The position numbers and the translations under genes were made by a program. From Gymnogyps californianus (lineage: Eukaryota > Chordata > Aves > Accipitriformes > Cathartidae), in contig NC_059500.1 of assembly GCF_018139145.2 (NCBI RefSeq), forward strand, positions 36,685,437 to 36,749,436: a stretch of 64,000 nucleotides of DNA, in the 5' to 3' direction. Positions 14,301 to 29,300 of this stretch are shown here, piece by piece (the stretch's first letter is position 1; the number at the start of each line of letters is the position of its first letter). The notes under the pieces are model-generated. The model was not told where the DNA came from and searched no databases. It worked only from the letters and a program-made list of their open reading frames with translations.

Positions 14301-17300
14301 ATGCCTTCCTTTGAAATACCTGCTATGGGCTACTCTTTGAGAGAGGAGATACTATAGTAAATGACCTGAGGCTGGACTGAGTCTGGAGGTTACTATGATT
14401 CTGATTTAGCAACAGAAGACAGTTTTAATTTCTCTCTCGCTGTCTCCCTGACCGCTACTAGGATAAACAGCTAGAGACCAGGCTGAGTGGAAAAAAGCCT
14501 GAAGGTCACAAAAGAAGTTAAAGGATTGAGCTACCTAACAGATCTAAACCTCCAAGTACATTTTTATTTAGTTTTTTGGTGTCATTGACCTTGTTCTTGA
14601 CAGATGGAGGGTTGTGCAGAAGGAAGGCTTTGTAGGTGTGCATTCAACACCAAGGTTTTGTGTACCCCCACTTTGTGTTCATAAAAGCTGCAACCAATAT
14701 TTTAAGAGGTTTTGTCTTTGAAAGGTACCCCAAATTTTGGACCAAGATTGTCAGAGTGTAAATAATGGTTAACTGCAGATATATATAAACTGTGTTCTCA
14801 GCAGTGGATGAGCAGCAGTATGCCTCTTTGGCATTGGCTGTTGGTGGCATACATTTGCCGTAGCTATAAGGAAAAAATGGATATGTTTGCTCCAGTTTTG
14901 CTAAGCACAAACCTGACTGTGTGTGCATGCAGAGTGAAGACATGTATCTAAATAAGGTGTGCTACTGGGTAAACAGTTTCACTCTACATTTCTAAAAATA
15001 AGACCATTGTTCAGAACTACTGTATTAGAAGAAGTCATGAAGATCAGGTAGACTTCTCTGTTACTGATGAATGAAACAGTTTCTGAAACTTAGTTGCATG
15101 TTATAAAAGAACGTACAGATTGTACTGAAATTGCCTCAAATATTTCTTAAAGTTAGATCATCTATAAATACTGGGAACAGAGCTGTCATTGAGCATACCA
15201 ATGGATAAAAAGTTTCTTTGGCAGTAAAAGCAAAAAAGTCCTCTCAAGTGCATTGACCTCTGTTAGCACATTGATGTAAGTCTCACACTGAAGATGCACG
15301 AGCGTAAGAATAACAACCATTGGATAGATTACAAACTACATACCTAATAGCATGTGGTACTCTATGTCTAACAGTTGCCAAAGCCAACCCGTTTACTGTA
15401 TAAAGTTTATTAAATAAACCAAAAATGAAGTCGGCCAGCTTCCTTTCATTTTCTCCTTGTAGATTTTCTACACGTGAAAAAACTCCATTTCAAGAAACAA
15501 AATGAGGAGCTGAGGGGAAGAAAAGGAGGAGTCGTCATCTCCTTGCTCTACGAGTGACAACAGCTTGCATGCCACATCTGCCAATGTCGCCTTATTCCAC
15601 AAACCTTTTCTTCCAGGCTTTCTGTCACCTGTGCGGTCAGGACAGGCTTCACTTCGGTTGGGCTGGTGTGACAAATGGCATTGCTTGGTCTGTGCGTCAC
15701 TTTCTGGGGGGCTCCCCTGCAGGGGTACTCCCTGCACAGTGCTCTGGATTCGTGGCAGTAGGCGCATCCACACCACACAGTTAGCCTCCCCTTCCTGTCC
15801 ATACTCTCTGTTCTGTTTTCCTTAGCTGCTTCTCCAGCCTTGCATCTTCCAGACATGGTCAATTTGCCAGCTGGCGTTTAAAGTTCCGTAAACAGTAATA
15901 TACTGGTTTAGTCTTCAGAGCTTATGAGTGTCCCCTGTGCTACTTCAGACAGCACACAGTCATTTTGCCTGTTTTGCAAATGAACAAATAATGTTTCAAT
16001 TATTAAACGGATTTCTAAAAATGTATTTTTGGTCTCTATTTTTTTCTTTTTCAGAAGCAAATTATTTTTATATTTATATAGACTTTGTTTCTCCTCAGAA
16101 AATACTGGTACAACACTTGGTAATGATTTATAAATTATTAAAAAAAATTGGCAGGAATATAATACTGTTAACAAATAACTGGGAGCCTTCTCTACAATTC
16201 TTCTAGACATGTCATGCTTTCATTTAAAATGTCCATCTTTGATGTCTGTTTTTTTAACATGTGAAGCCCTATGCTTTGGAAGTGGCAAAGATAAACTTGG
16301 GAAGTATAGGATACTAGAAGATACTAACAAGAGAGTATTGGTAGGTTTTAAGTCTTGTCATACAAAACATTTCAGACCGAAAACTAGTCACAGTTTCCCA
16401 TCTCAATATTTGAGATGGCTATACTTTTTCCAAATATGTTCAGAAAATCTGTGCAATTTGTATGTGCCGATCATTTCCCTGAAATATGAGTTCCAGAATT
16501 CTGTTTTTTAATCAATTAAATCATATTAATTAAAAACAGCAACAACAAAACCTAGCATCACAGCCAAAAAAATCTTTGAAACCACAAGAAGGGGGGGTAT
16601 TTTCATGTGATGGTGTTTCATAGAGGAACAGATTTGAGGTTCCTGAGTGGGCTACTTTATATAACAGTCAGAGTAAAATATGACTAAAGCTATGAAAAAT
16701 ATCAGGGCATTAGCCTTTTTAATGGATCAAAATGGCAATGTAAAATGTCTTTTTTTCTGTCTCAGAGAGATGTCAAGTCACTTTAAAGCAGAATAGGTCA
16801 GGCTCAGAAAATGCATACTGGTAATTTTTCCCTGGATGCATTTGCATGCTGAAATTATATTCAAAATACACAACATGTTTTGTGCCAAGAAAATGACTCC
16901 ACAGTATGACCATCTGCAAAGCAGAAAATACTCTTGGACAGATTTGGAACTCAGCATGTGGTCCCTACTGCAGACAGCGCAGTAGCTAATTTTACAAGAG
17001 ATCAAGATAACTCTACACTGGTATTTATCTGAGCCTAGCTAATGAAACAGCATGTGGCTTAGAAAGGTGTAATGTCTGTCTATGTCGAATAAGTTTCTTA
17101 TTGGAAAGGAAGCAAATGTAGTCACATCCAACTTTTCCAAACTCTGTGCAACTGTTGAGCCATGAAGATATGTCCAGAACTTCTGCTTTTGCCTTCCTTC
17201 GACAAGCATTTTCATGCACAAGTCAGGTAACGGCACTCTCAACCTAGCAGCAGTATCTATTTCTGGGCTTGATTTGTGGCTCAGGTGTTTGTGCTGCAGA

Positions 17301-20300
17301 GGCATTTGCAAATTTGATTTGCTGCAAAAAAAGCTTACGTCTGCCCTGTGCTGCCTGGCAATGCAACCTAGAAAGCAGTCTTTAGGATGTCTTTTCCACA
17401 TCCCCAGGCTATGTGTGTAAAGACCCTCCCAAAAATGATCTAGAATATTCTGAACAGAGAGATCTGGGAACCTTCCCCTGGAAAAAGTGCATATCAGTGT
17501 GGTGGCAGATATTCAGCTGACCTTTTTCTTCTTGTTTCCATCAGATACTTCTTTAAGACTTCTTAACTCCCAGGTGGGAAAAGTACTGTGCCTTTTGTTG
17601 CGGGTACACAAAGAGTTGCTGCCTGGCCGCTCTGACCTTGCCTAGGCAGAATTGCTCTATGAGTATCTTTTCTGAAGTTCCCAGCATTTTCACCAAAAAC
17701 ATCATTAACTTAAACCCTGCAATTGCTTGAGTACATTTAGTATTCACAGAGTTTCAAAAACCGAAGTTAAAAGAATTGTCAAATTCAAGTTCAGACGTCC
17801 TGCCTCATCTGATGTGTATCTCAACTAGCTGTTACCTTTCCCAAGTCCTTCTCCCCACTTCCAGTCTTTCTGCAGAGTTTGGGAACACCGAGTTCGGTAA
17901 AACTGAGATATTTTACTAAAAGGAAGACAGGTAGTTGGAAAATCGATAGCACTTTGTTGCTGAGTGAGAGCATGTATATCCTAGGTTTTCAGCTGCTTGG
18001 TGCTTTCCCTGCTCTGCCAAGGCAGGGCGTACAAACAGTAACCAAGGCTGCCTTGCCAACCCTCAGCCCTGGGCTTCAGCCTTTTCAGCTGGTGCACTTC
18101 CTCCCCCACGCTCAAGTGGCAGTTTTGATCAACAAGGTCCTTGAGTCAGATGGGTCTATTGAGTAACACGCTTTATGTCTGATTATCAGGAGCTGGCAGG
18201 CAGAAGAGGTAGTAGCAAAACCACTACAAAACCCAGCCCTGCACCAGAAAACTAACAAGCTTGTAAACATTTTTTGTCAGGTGTGCTGGCCTGAAAATTC
18301 CCTTTTCTTCCTACCTGTTCCGTGTTGCTGCTAGAGAGAGAAGATGGTGGAGGCAAATAGGAGGACAAAAGAAGTTACAGGCGAATTTATCCCTCAAGTA
18401 CAGTTCATATCTCTGAAATACAAATCCTTTTTGTGAGAGGCAAAACCTGTGAGGGATCTCCACGTGCTAATCGGACCACTGGAGGAGACAAAGGGGATGA
18501 AGTGCTGGGGATGCCTCTGTGTCAGCAACTTGCAGCCAAAATGCCCGGGAAGCTCAGACACACCTGGAGAAGCGAGAGGCATGGGTCTGAAAGACAGCAG
18601 TGGGCTGGGGACTGCCACAGGCCTGGACTTCCCACCCCATTGCCTCCAAAAGATTTGGTTCGGTGCAAGAAAGAGAGGGAAAACACAAGTTCTAGATCAG
18701 TAGCAAGGCTGAGGGGCTGGCTCTGTATAACATAATGTCTGTTTGCTTTTTCTGAGTCAAAGAAAAGCATTTTTGGTGGAGAAGAAGAATATTTATTTTT
18801 CCTGATTACATTTTCAGGAATAACCTATGTCTCAGTATCATGATGATCACTGTGTGTGATGCTTGCTGTGCTGTATTTCTAAGATGCATCAGGGCTGCTC
18901 TTTTAAATCAACTGATTTTTACTTGCTCTGTAAGAAAAGTTAGTAGCTACTTTAACTAAAACATTGGAGTCAAAGAAGCATTGTGGTAAATGTGGGAACT
19001 AAATACATGCACTGAACTGTGAAATGGAGTGCTGTTGTAGCTGTGATGGTCTGAGGGCATATGCAAGGCAGGGTTTGTAGTGAGAGGCAATTTTACCAGA
19101 TGAGCAGATGTAGTTGGGGAAAAAAAAAAGAAAAAGACAAGCTGTGGAACAAACAAGCTCTCCTCGAGACCTGAAAAAAGGATTGTGTGCCTGAAAGCTT
19201 TTTTGACTATCTTTTGCTATAAATCTCACGCTTTTTCAGAATGACAGGACTTCAAACCTGCTGCAAGGCCTGTTCCACCTCCACAACCACCCACCCCCAA
19301 AAAACAATAAATTAATGCGATTCTTTCAGGTGATTCAAACTTTGGATTGGGCCCTAGGTAAAAGCACCCAATGCATAACTATATAGCGATTACTGATTGC
19401 GGCTGGATAAATCTGTGACATTTGCTGAGCCATTATATGTTGAATGCTGATACGTATATGACATTTCTCTCCTGACTCACTTGTTGATCCTGTGCATCCA
19501 CCTAATGTGTAGTTGAAATATCATCCTGCACATGGCATAAAATTAAAATAATTTATGTTTTTATCAAGGTGATATTTCAAGGTTTGGATTATTTGGACTG
19601 TTCTTTAACTTGTAGTTCATTGTCTGCCATTCTGTTGGGTTTCTTGCATAAAATATGTGTTATTTGCATGTTTTTATGTCTAAATATAATGTGCTGTTAG
19701 TCTCAATCCATATTTAAAACAGTTAAACAAGGTTTGGAGTCACCTTTACTTGTCCCTGTGGAACCATTCTGTCTTACAGTATCAGCGGGACAGGTCTATT
19801 ACAGCTTTGTAGCTAATGGTCACAGGAAGGTCTCTGTGTGCGCGGGAGGAAATTTTAAATACTGACCAGACTGACTATTCAGATAATAAGTTGTTAAACA
19901 CTGAAAGGATCTGTAAGACTTGTTTGTAGCAGTATGATTTCAAGAGTTTTTGTATTACACGGTTACTCTCCTATGAGAGAGTATGAATTCAAATTAAGTT
20001 TCAACATGCATTTCTTTCATTCAACCTGAGTGCAATGGGAAGAATGAAGCAATATTAGAAAACTGAAGCAAAATGTTAATGGCATTTATTTTGCTTACAA
20101 TATAAAAATAGGGCCACAAATATATTATTCAGATTGTATTGAAGAAATATAAATTAAAATTTTGTACATTGCACGTATTGTATACAACATGCATATTACT
20201 AGGAATATTTTAGGGTTCTGATATTATCTAAAGCCAGGTGGTTTTGCTCTGACTGGAAAAGTGCAGAGTATAGTAGTGAGAAAAATGATAGTTGCTACCC

Positions 20301-23264
20301 CTTACATTGCAAGAAAGGCTTAAAAAAAAGGTGTAAAGCAATGTTGATTAAAGACATGTCTTATGATCAGATTCCTCATGGCTTAATAAGGTACAAAAAT
20401 GAGACTTGGAAGAAGGTATTAAGACAATTATTCTAATTTATGGTGAGAAAATGTCTTTTTAATAGTGCGAGAAAATATTTTTATCCTTTGTAGTTCTGAA
20501 GAGACTCTTCCTTAGCTAACATTGACTATTTGCTGCCTTCTGCTTCACACTGAAGTAATCTAAATTTGAATGGCACCTGTTTTAGCCTTGAGAAGAGAGC
20601 TAACTGACCCGCTAACTGTCCTTACTTGTGAACAGAAATACGGTCTGAAGCTGTTCTCTCCCAGTGCATTTCAAGTATAATGAAGAAACCCACACATTCA
20701 TTTGCCATAAAGCTTTTTTCTGTCTCTTCAGGGAAGCAATCAGTCGTGTTTGTGAAGCCGTGCCTGGTGCCAAAGGAGCCTTCAAGAAACGGAAGGTATT
20801 TTTCTTTTCTTGTAGTGCAGTTGACTGCGTTTTCTTAGTTCAACACAGAGGAGACCAGGCATAACAGGCAGGTGACTTTAAAGCAGCTTTGAGAATTGCA
20901 GATCGTTAATCATTTAAAGTATTGGCTGTTTTCACCCACTGTATGTTGCCTCTTGCCCTTGTGGTCAGGATCTGCTTTTATAGGCATCTAGAAGTATGAG
21001 TACATCAAGGAAAAAGATTGTAGCTTGCCTTTATGTTCCTACTGTAGAAACTCCCTCCTTTTTCTTCTCTTTCTTTTCTAGATTGCAGGTGGAAGTCTTA
21101 AAACAAACAAAAAGGGATGCCTTTTCATAAAATGCATGAGCAAATTGTGGAAATAGGTGCTGGAAGCTATTGCAGAGGCCAAAAATATACATAGTTTTGA
21201 AAGTGGTTAGATCTGTTCTTGGAGCATAGCTCTACTGGTGACAATTAATGAGTTTGGAAATCACTGATTTCTGGAAATGGAGAGGACATACCAGGTGATC
21301 CTCTGTTCCCTCTGCTCTTTCCATAAACACCTGTGGCCAATGCTCAGTGGCCAGCACTGATGAGGGGTCCAGTGGGCGTTGGCCTGACACGGTTATTACC
21401 ATGCTTTTATTCTTATTTGTGTGGTAGGAGTTAGGATCTGCAGGCAAGGCGTGGAGGAAGCCTTGGCTCAGCTCCTGCACTGACGGCTCTCAGCAGTCTT
21501 GCACTGCCTGCTCTTCCAGGGGCCTACTAGCAAAGCTGGGATTTAATGCTAACTGTAAGGGAAGGAGCATAGAAAGCAGTTAATTATAGCCCTTGTGTGT
21601 GTTGTTGGGCGCAGGAGGAGAACAGGCAGGTGAAGGAAAAGGTCTGCCTGCTTCCTCAGCTGCTCCACCATCTAGGCAGAATCCCAGCAGAAAGGGATGG
21701 GATGAAATGGCACTTGTTTGCAATGGAGAATCTTCCCCTGGTAAAATAAGGCATATGTGACAACATATGTCACAGCGTAATTGGAAATTGTCTCAGAAAT
21801 TAAGGTTGTGGATCCCCCCCCCCCCCCCCCGCCAATTTATCTCATTGGCATCTCTAGGTTCTCTGGCTTTTGTTTTTAAACCTGAAAGTAAAGAGGAAAA
21901 TATCTTTTTCCTTGGAAAACAAAATGACACAAAATATCATTGGAAAAGTAGGTTAAACAGAGTCCCAAGTGCCTAGTGAGACACCTTGCTGTATTACTGG
22001 TTTTAGAAGCAATGTTGCTTATCAGTTATTGAAAAGAAATAGTGTTTTTAAAGTAAGTGTACTGGCTGAGAAGAAAATTTGCCCAGCAACAGAATTTCAG
22101 ATAGATGTTAAAGACAGGTATCTTTTGCCAGTCTGTACTTCCATCATGTTTTTGCCACTAGTGGCTTATGAATTGTTTAAGGTGACATGTACTTCTTGAC
22201 GCCAAGTTTTCACACTTTACCCACACTGTGGGCAGGTGATCCTCAGGCATGAGCTGGGAATGATGAAGGTTTAAGGAAAGAAGAGAAACAAGAATATTCA
22301 AAAGGGCTTGTTTTAAAGAGAAGTTAATGAAGTACTAGCTCTGTAACATGACAAAGTTAAAACAGTGCAGCACAAATGTTACATACGAGCAGTATGTTGG
22401 TAGCATATTTTTAATCAGTTGAACAGAAGGAAAAGAAGCTAAAACTGAATGTATGTAAGCTTTAAGGAGTAAAGAAGCACAAGTGTGTCCATCCTGCTAG
22501 GGACAAAACTTTCCAAGCTTGCAGGCAGCTTTGGACAAATGCAAATACAGTGGCAGAAGAACACTGCCTCCAGTCACAGCTTCGCTTTTATATCCTAATG
22601 ACCAGCATAAATATTCACCAGTGCAAGTACAGCAAGTGGAAGGACTTGGTGTGTTATTGCTGGGCAGCCTGATTTTGTACGGGATGTGGTTACCTGAATG
22701 AGGCTGCTCTCTTGCAGCTGTGTGGTTCCCCATAGCTGTCAAAGGTGAGAAGTTTGTAAATTTTGCTTTGGCAGCGTAACTTGTATTGCTACAAAACCTC
22801 CTAAAATCTAGTGAAAGACCCACAAAAGTTATCAATATTATTATGTCCCCTTCATTACATTCCAACACTTTCTACTTATTCTCTGAGTTAGGAGTAATCT
22901 TTAGCTGCTTGTTGTACCCCAGCATACAGAGGTTTTAGCCTAAGTCTGGGCTTTTACCTGCTGCTAAGAAGCCTACAAGCATAATGACACTGTGTATCTC
23001 TTTTTGTGAGCATCCCATCAGTATCACTGGAGTCCCACTTTCCATATGGGAAGAGGGTAGAGAAGTTAGTAGAGGCAGAGCAAACAACAGATTTCTTTTC
23101 AGGAGTTGAAGCTGTTTTTACAGAATAAGAACATGCCATTTTAAGATACTGACTTAAGGCATTCATCTTAGTCTGCTCACTTGGTCTCTGGGTGAAGATG
23201 AGACTTTGCTATCTCACAACCCCCCTATTTTGTTAGGTCAAGAGTGGATGAATACCTGCCTAGC

Positions 23265-23306
<42 letters not shown>

Positions 23307-26300
23307 TACCACTACTACTACTATAAATGAGAAATTATCTCTAGAGGAAAATAGCAGTTGCAATGAAATGATCTTTGAAAAGTCAGCAACTTTTTAGAAA
23401 CCTTTAAGATTACAGCTAACCCTGCATACGTCTCAAATAAACAGAGAACATAAATGTACTTTTTCCTCCCCCTTCACAGCCACCAAGCAAAGTTCTTTCT
23501 AGCATCTTGGGAAAGAGCAATCTTCAGTTTGCAGGAATGAGCATAATGCTGAATATCTCCACCACCAGCTTAAACCTAATGACTCCTGATACAAAACAGG
23601 TGAGTGTAACTGCCATATTAATTTGTGAGGCTTTTGATGAACAGCCTACTGCACAGTTATTTGCTGTCTGCCAAAATACTCAGTTGCTCAAAGTTATTAT
23701 TCCTCAATAATGTCTATAAAATGAATGAAAACAGGATATAAAGCATAGTAGAAGTCATAGTTTATTCCAGTATTCAACACAGTTTGGATGAATTATTTTC
23801 TTCTTGCCATGTTTCAGCTCAGTTTTGCTCTTAAAAGACCTACTACATGAAATGGCATTTTCTGGTCGTGGGAGTTCTTGTTGGGTACAGTTACAAACTT
23901 TCAGAGTGTTAAAAGGGATGCATTTGGCATAAGTGACTAAAGGACTGAATGCACATTCCCAATTTTGTTGTCGTTCTTCCCATTTAGAGCCTTAAAGGGC
24001 AATCTGTTCCTGAGGCGCTGCTAAAATACAGCCTCAGGGATTTTGCAGTGCAGTGAAACGCCAGTCTTTTAGAGAGACAAGGCAGCCTTTTTCAAGCAGC
24101 CCATTTCTTCTTCTTCATTGTGCTGAAGGTACCGACAGACTTTGGGGAATCACTGCAGTGGATTGTGAATGATGTATGAGATGAGAAAAATCCTTGCTCA
24201 GGATATATATATAGAGAAAGCAGACATGCGTACTCACTGCTGTGCTATTTGCTGTGAGCCATATACTGCGTTAGGGCATGCAACTTTCTGCCCAGAGACA
24301 GCTAGAGAGAAAAAAAAAAATTCCTGCTGTCCTTTGGAGCCTGAGGATTAAAGAATAAGAAAGAAGACATGCATTGTCTATTAAAAAGCTTGCTGTTTAT
24401 TATTATGTTTTCATTGATTTATCTTCATTCTTGTCCTTATTTAGAAAACTTCATAATCTTCTGCAGTGAGCACTGAGGCTGTGGGAGCAGCATTATGGCT
24501 GGTTGCAGTAGTTTGGACCCTTATTATGGAATATACACAGCAGTGCTTTTCATAAGGACAGTTGCCCCCATTCAGAAGCATAGAAACTTGATGTTAAGTA
24601 GATCGACTAAAAAAGTGCCAAACCCTGAAATTCTCCTTGTCTTCAGCTGACGTCAGGGTAGAAATGGAGTTAAACTGATTTATCCCAGGGAAGAATCCTC
24701 CCCTAGATGCTTTGCCTTTTCTCTGAGTTGACAAAACTGTTTATCTTTCTCTCCTATCATTCTTTTTTGAGATAGACTTGATCTGGGTGCTGCAGGCCTG
24801 GGAAACGTCTGGTTTCTCAGAGATCCCCAGTCTGGCTGTGGTCTCCCTTGTTTCTTGTTTGTGCCAAGCATTCGATTTGAAAATAAGCATGGCCCAGCAG
24901 CTTTGCCCTTTGAGACCCCACCCAGGAAGATGGCTGTGAACTTCTGTAATAGCCTCTTTTTCGCAGAGGAGCTGGAAGGAAAGAAAAGACAAGACAGTGT
25001 TGTTGGCCTTTGGGGTAACAGGAGAGCAGTTGCATGTATCCCTGCACAACCGTTTTGTGAACATGTTAAGCAGGGATGAGTGGAAGATGATTTTGTTTTG
25101 TTTTGTTTTGTTTTATTTGTTTAAAATGCAGATTTGGGTAGACTGAAATGTTTCTAAACTATGTGCCAACATTAGTAAATTGTTTCATTTTAAGCAATGC
25201 AAGGTGTTAGTAATTTGCTATGCCTTGTTTCAATATTTTGGTATTGGGGGCGGGGGGGGAATACCCCTACCTCAAACTAAACTAAACTGTTTAGCTGTGG
25301 AATTAAAAAAAAAAAAAGTGTCTGACTTGAACTGATGGTTTCAAGCACTTTTCAGTTTTCTTAAAATTTGGAAAAATGAGTTTTGAGGCAATCTGAAATA
25401 ATTTTTGTTTTTTATGATGCTGAACTAAAAGATTGGGTTATTTACACAGTTCAAGATAGTGACAATATTAAATGTGTAACAAATCTTCGCTAGTTCATCT
25501 CTATTGTTAGGATCACCTCTTCTTTATGGGAAAAAGAGAAGGAAGTCCTCACTGATGAGTAAGGGAATGATGGTTCACCACTGAACACTTAAAAAGTAAC
25601 CCCATCTTCAGAGGCTGCTGTGGGACAAGCAGAAGTATTGAAAATGAAGCACTCTTTACGTGAAAGAAGCACTACAAATAGTTGTCAACTCTCTCTGACT
25701 TAGTGAAGCAGCAAGATCCAGAGAAACTCATGTCGGGCTTTTTTCTTTCCAAGGAAGGTAGTTGCTAGTTCAGGTCTTTAAGATGCAGGATGGGGAAAAC
25801 AGCCCAGAGAATATCTTTTTAGCCTCATTTTTTCCCAAAAAGATTTTCTAAAATACGTGGTACCCTCTCCAAAATGAGCAATTAAGATCCAAATGACTAT
25901 TATCACATGCTCTGAGGCACTAAATAAGGGGCCTGTCCTATACCAGACAAATTCCTTGGCATGGTTTCTGTGACTCAAATGATAAAGTGAAAGTTTCTTT
26001 CAAATGACCTTTTCTTTCTTGGTTGTTACATGATTTCATTATTAAAAGTTTTCATAAGTTAAATCTCAGAATACCAATGGAGCAGAGTTGTTCTCCTTGT
26101 GTTAGAGGTTCATGGCAATTTGTCTCTTCCCAGAGAAATACCATATTAGTTCAAATTGTACATAAGCAAATTGAATTTCGAATGCCCTGGAGTATGCCTG
26201 AGATTTTGTCCACAATGCTACACTGCAGCTAGATTCAAAATTCTGTTTGCATATTACAAACATGTTGGTGTTTGAAAGATAAAATGACACAGTAGGTATT

Positions 26301-29300
26301 GGAAGCAATGTTAGGATCCTTAGCTGGTGTGCAGATTGGCATGATTTCATTGATTTCACCAGAGTGGCAACAGGAGAAAAGTATTTTGATGAATAGGACC
26401 CTTTGCTCCATTCTTCACTATCTGTAATAAAGAAAGTGAGCTTCAGCGGATTAAAATTTCTCCAAAGATACTGTATGACAGATCTATATGATTTACTGGT
26501 GTTCTGAGCACATTTAGCAATTTTGCCGTGTCCTGCTAGCTTTTAAAGAACACCAGAATAAATACATTCATCCTTAAGTTTGTTTATATTATCATGCTAC
26601 TCTTTGCACTCCTTGTAAGTGAAATGCAGAGGTCATTTTGATCTTGCTTTTGGATTTTCACCCCTATACAAACCAAAAAAGAAATCAAAAGGGTAAACTG
26701 TAAGAAAACGTACTGACTCACACTTATTCTTTCTGATCCATACAGATCATAGCAAATCACCATATGCAATCTATTTCCTTTGCATCTGGAGGTGATCCGG
26801 TAAGCATTTCTTTAAAGCTTTCCCCCACATAGATATTGCTTCATGAGGACTGTGTGACAAAATTTATTGCATAGCTTACTGAAAGAAAAATATAAGCACA
26901 ATAGCTCCTGTTTCTTGTTTCATAAATTCTTCTTGATTGTTGCCATCAAACTCTTTTTGAGGGAAACGACTGACAAGCAGTCATAAGTCCTCCTCTCTGA
27001 ATGACTGAAACAAAAAATATCAAAGGGCTGTGAGCATTCATATAATAACTGATAAGCAGGGCTCTGTTTTTCAGAGTAACGTAGTATAGTCATATGGGTA
27101 TTGTGTGAATTTTTGTCCTGATTGTTTTTTATTTTACACTTTTTACAGTAATAGACTATGTTGCAGTTATATTTATAGCAATGCCTGCATTTATTTTTTT
27201 TCTTCTTGTCTTTAAGTGTGCATTGAGAAGACTGTGCTAAATACTGCCTTCAGGTATATTCACTACACTCATGCAGCTTGACGACAGACTTTCAGGAAAA
27301 GCGCAGATCTTTCTGTCTAGTTTTGCAAAGCTTTCAGATACACCTACACATTTGGTTAATTTAGATCAAAGGGCAGACTCCTGCTTGTTGCGCTTTTCCC
27401 TGTTTTTATAAGCAGTCCATCCAAAGGCGTATTGAACGTGCTTAAAAAGTATTTGTCACCCAGGAAGCAATGGGAGAATTATAAAACAGGGACATTGCTC
27501 ACCTCTTACCTTAGAGGTTTGAAACCTTTTAAACATAGATTAATTGAATGAGTCTGTCTTTTCCTCCATTATACAATTATCTGTCATTTATCAGTCATGT
27601 ACTGCAGGTAAGGCAATTTCTAGCCTGCTTTGTGAGTTAATTCTCTCAGTTCAACTCTGTTAAGTTGAAGATCCTTGGCACTTTCTCTATTCATTTCACT
27701 ATCCTCAGAAAACATAAGGGCAAACTTCAGTCTTAGTATACCTCTGCTGAGCTCAGTTCAATTCCAGAAGGGAAAAGGACACTATATCATAATAATTTGG
27801 GGAACAAAAAATGGATCAACAGCCGCTTTGAAATACAACAGATTGCAATGGATGCTGTAAATGAACAATTCCTGAAGTGGGCAGAGGAGTGATTAGCACA
27901 GTTCCCTGCCTCCGTAAGAAGATTCTTCACTCCCCATCTGCCATCCCAAATGCTAAGTCCTGGAAACACCATTGCACACTGCTCACTGATAGAGTGATTT
28001 ACCAGGAAAGAAGAGAGGAGCAGCAGTAGAGATTGGATTTGGAGTAAACAAGCTCTTCCAAATGTCTGAGAGAGATAAAAATCATGCTACTGAGTCAGTG
28101 AGCTACCAGAGAAATAAAATTGCATGGTGTAAGGGAGCCTACAAGACAGTGAAATTGTAAAGCTGCGTTCCCAGTAAGACCGCTGCACAGTGATCTCATT
28201 CTGGGGGTGGAGAGGGTAGGTATGAGTATCTAATGACGCTCTACAGGCTTGTTTCAGTGGGCTAGTACCTGGCACAACTTTAAATCAAAAGCTTGTTCAT
28301 AAAGCAGGTGGTTCCTTTGTCCTGCATGCACACAGAAGAAGACAAGATGCAAGGATGTAATTTAAGTCACAGCATTATTAACCCATCTGAGGGTCATCCA
28401 GACATAACTTTCATCAGCCCTTAATGATTTCCACTTGGTGGAGGACTGCCACCACCAAACCGTATCCTCCAAACACAGTTGAGCTCCAGCCCATAAGCTC
28501 ATCTCTTCATATGAGATTTAAGATGGACGGACAAAGGCCATACGGAACTAGGAACCCAGATCTGTGCCCATGTTTCTTCAGGAAATACTTCTGTTATTTT
28601 GAATTTTGAAGTTTGGTTTATTTAGAAGTGAGACTGCCCCCACTTCTCACCCCTTCCACTTTTCTGCTCTGGATATCTGCCACACATTTGCGCCAGCAAT
28701 TAGCTTTGCAACTTTCCTCCCACTCCCTAAGTGTTAATTACCTTCATCATTCAAAATATATCCACTGGAGAAGTGTTCCACAGTCTTGGAGAACAGCTTC
28801 AGTACCATATATATTTTTCCAATATACCCCTTTGCAATGAGTCAGACAGTTTCTGGCTGTGTCAGTGCATGGGAGCTTAAAAAATCTCTCCACCAAATCC
28901 TTTTACACACCTTTTCAGAATCATTTTTAGTTCACTTCCAAGACTGTGTTCTGGATCTGCTTTAGCTCTCTTCAGCCCCTCCTTATGATACACTAAACAA
29001 TTTTCATCCATAGTCATTTCAGGTGGCTGTTTCCAGGCTGCTAGGCAAGACGTCTGTTCTTGGAGATGCCTGCTGAAATTTCAGAGAGGTGGATCTCATA
29101 AGGTCTAATAAGGCAGGTCTCTCAGAGGTCCCTGAAGGCAGTAGTTTTTCAGTTTCAGTCCTGCCTCCAAATTTTAACACCGCAATGCAATTTCTTTGAG
29201 GTGAAAATTATAGCTCATTCATACTTGTCTTCAGTTCTTGAATGTCAGGGACCACTTTGCTGCACCAGCCCAGCCCTGTATAGCCTTTTGATGGGAGTCT

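Larger units (their letters stand above)
7620..20731. other. SHC3 intron, 13.1 kb
   Basis: The intron holds the antisense LTR (11195-11821). An octamer-like ATGCAAAT with a nearby ATGCAAAG lies around 13900-13922, inside a more complex stretch that might be regulatory. The overlapping 109- and 168-codon minus-strand frames near 13.6-14.1 kb show no protein-family resemblance and are not called. Confidence 0.75.
20796..26745. other. Two SHC3 introns (around the exon at 23480-23599)
   Basis: The introns are AT-rich and include the poly(C) run at 21814, the ATT/ACT microsatellite at 23265, the TTTTG repeat at 25091 and a G-rich run near 25247. No further genes were seen. Confidence 0.7.
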
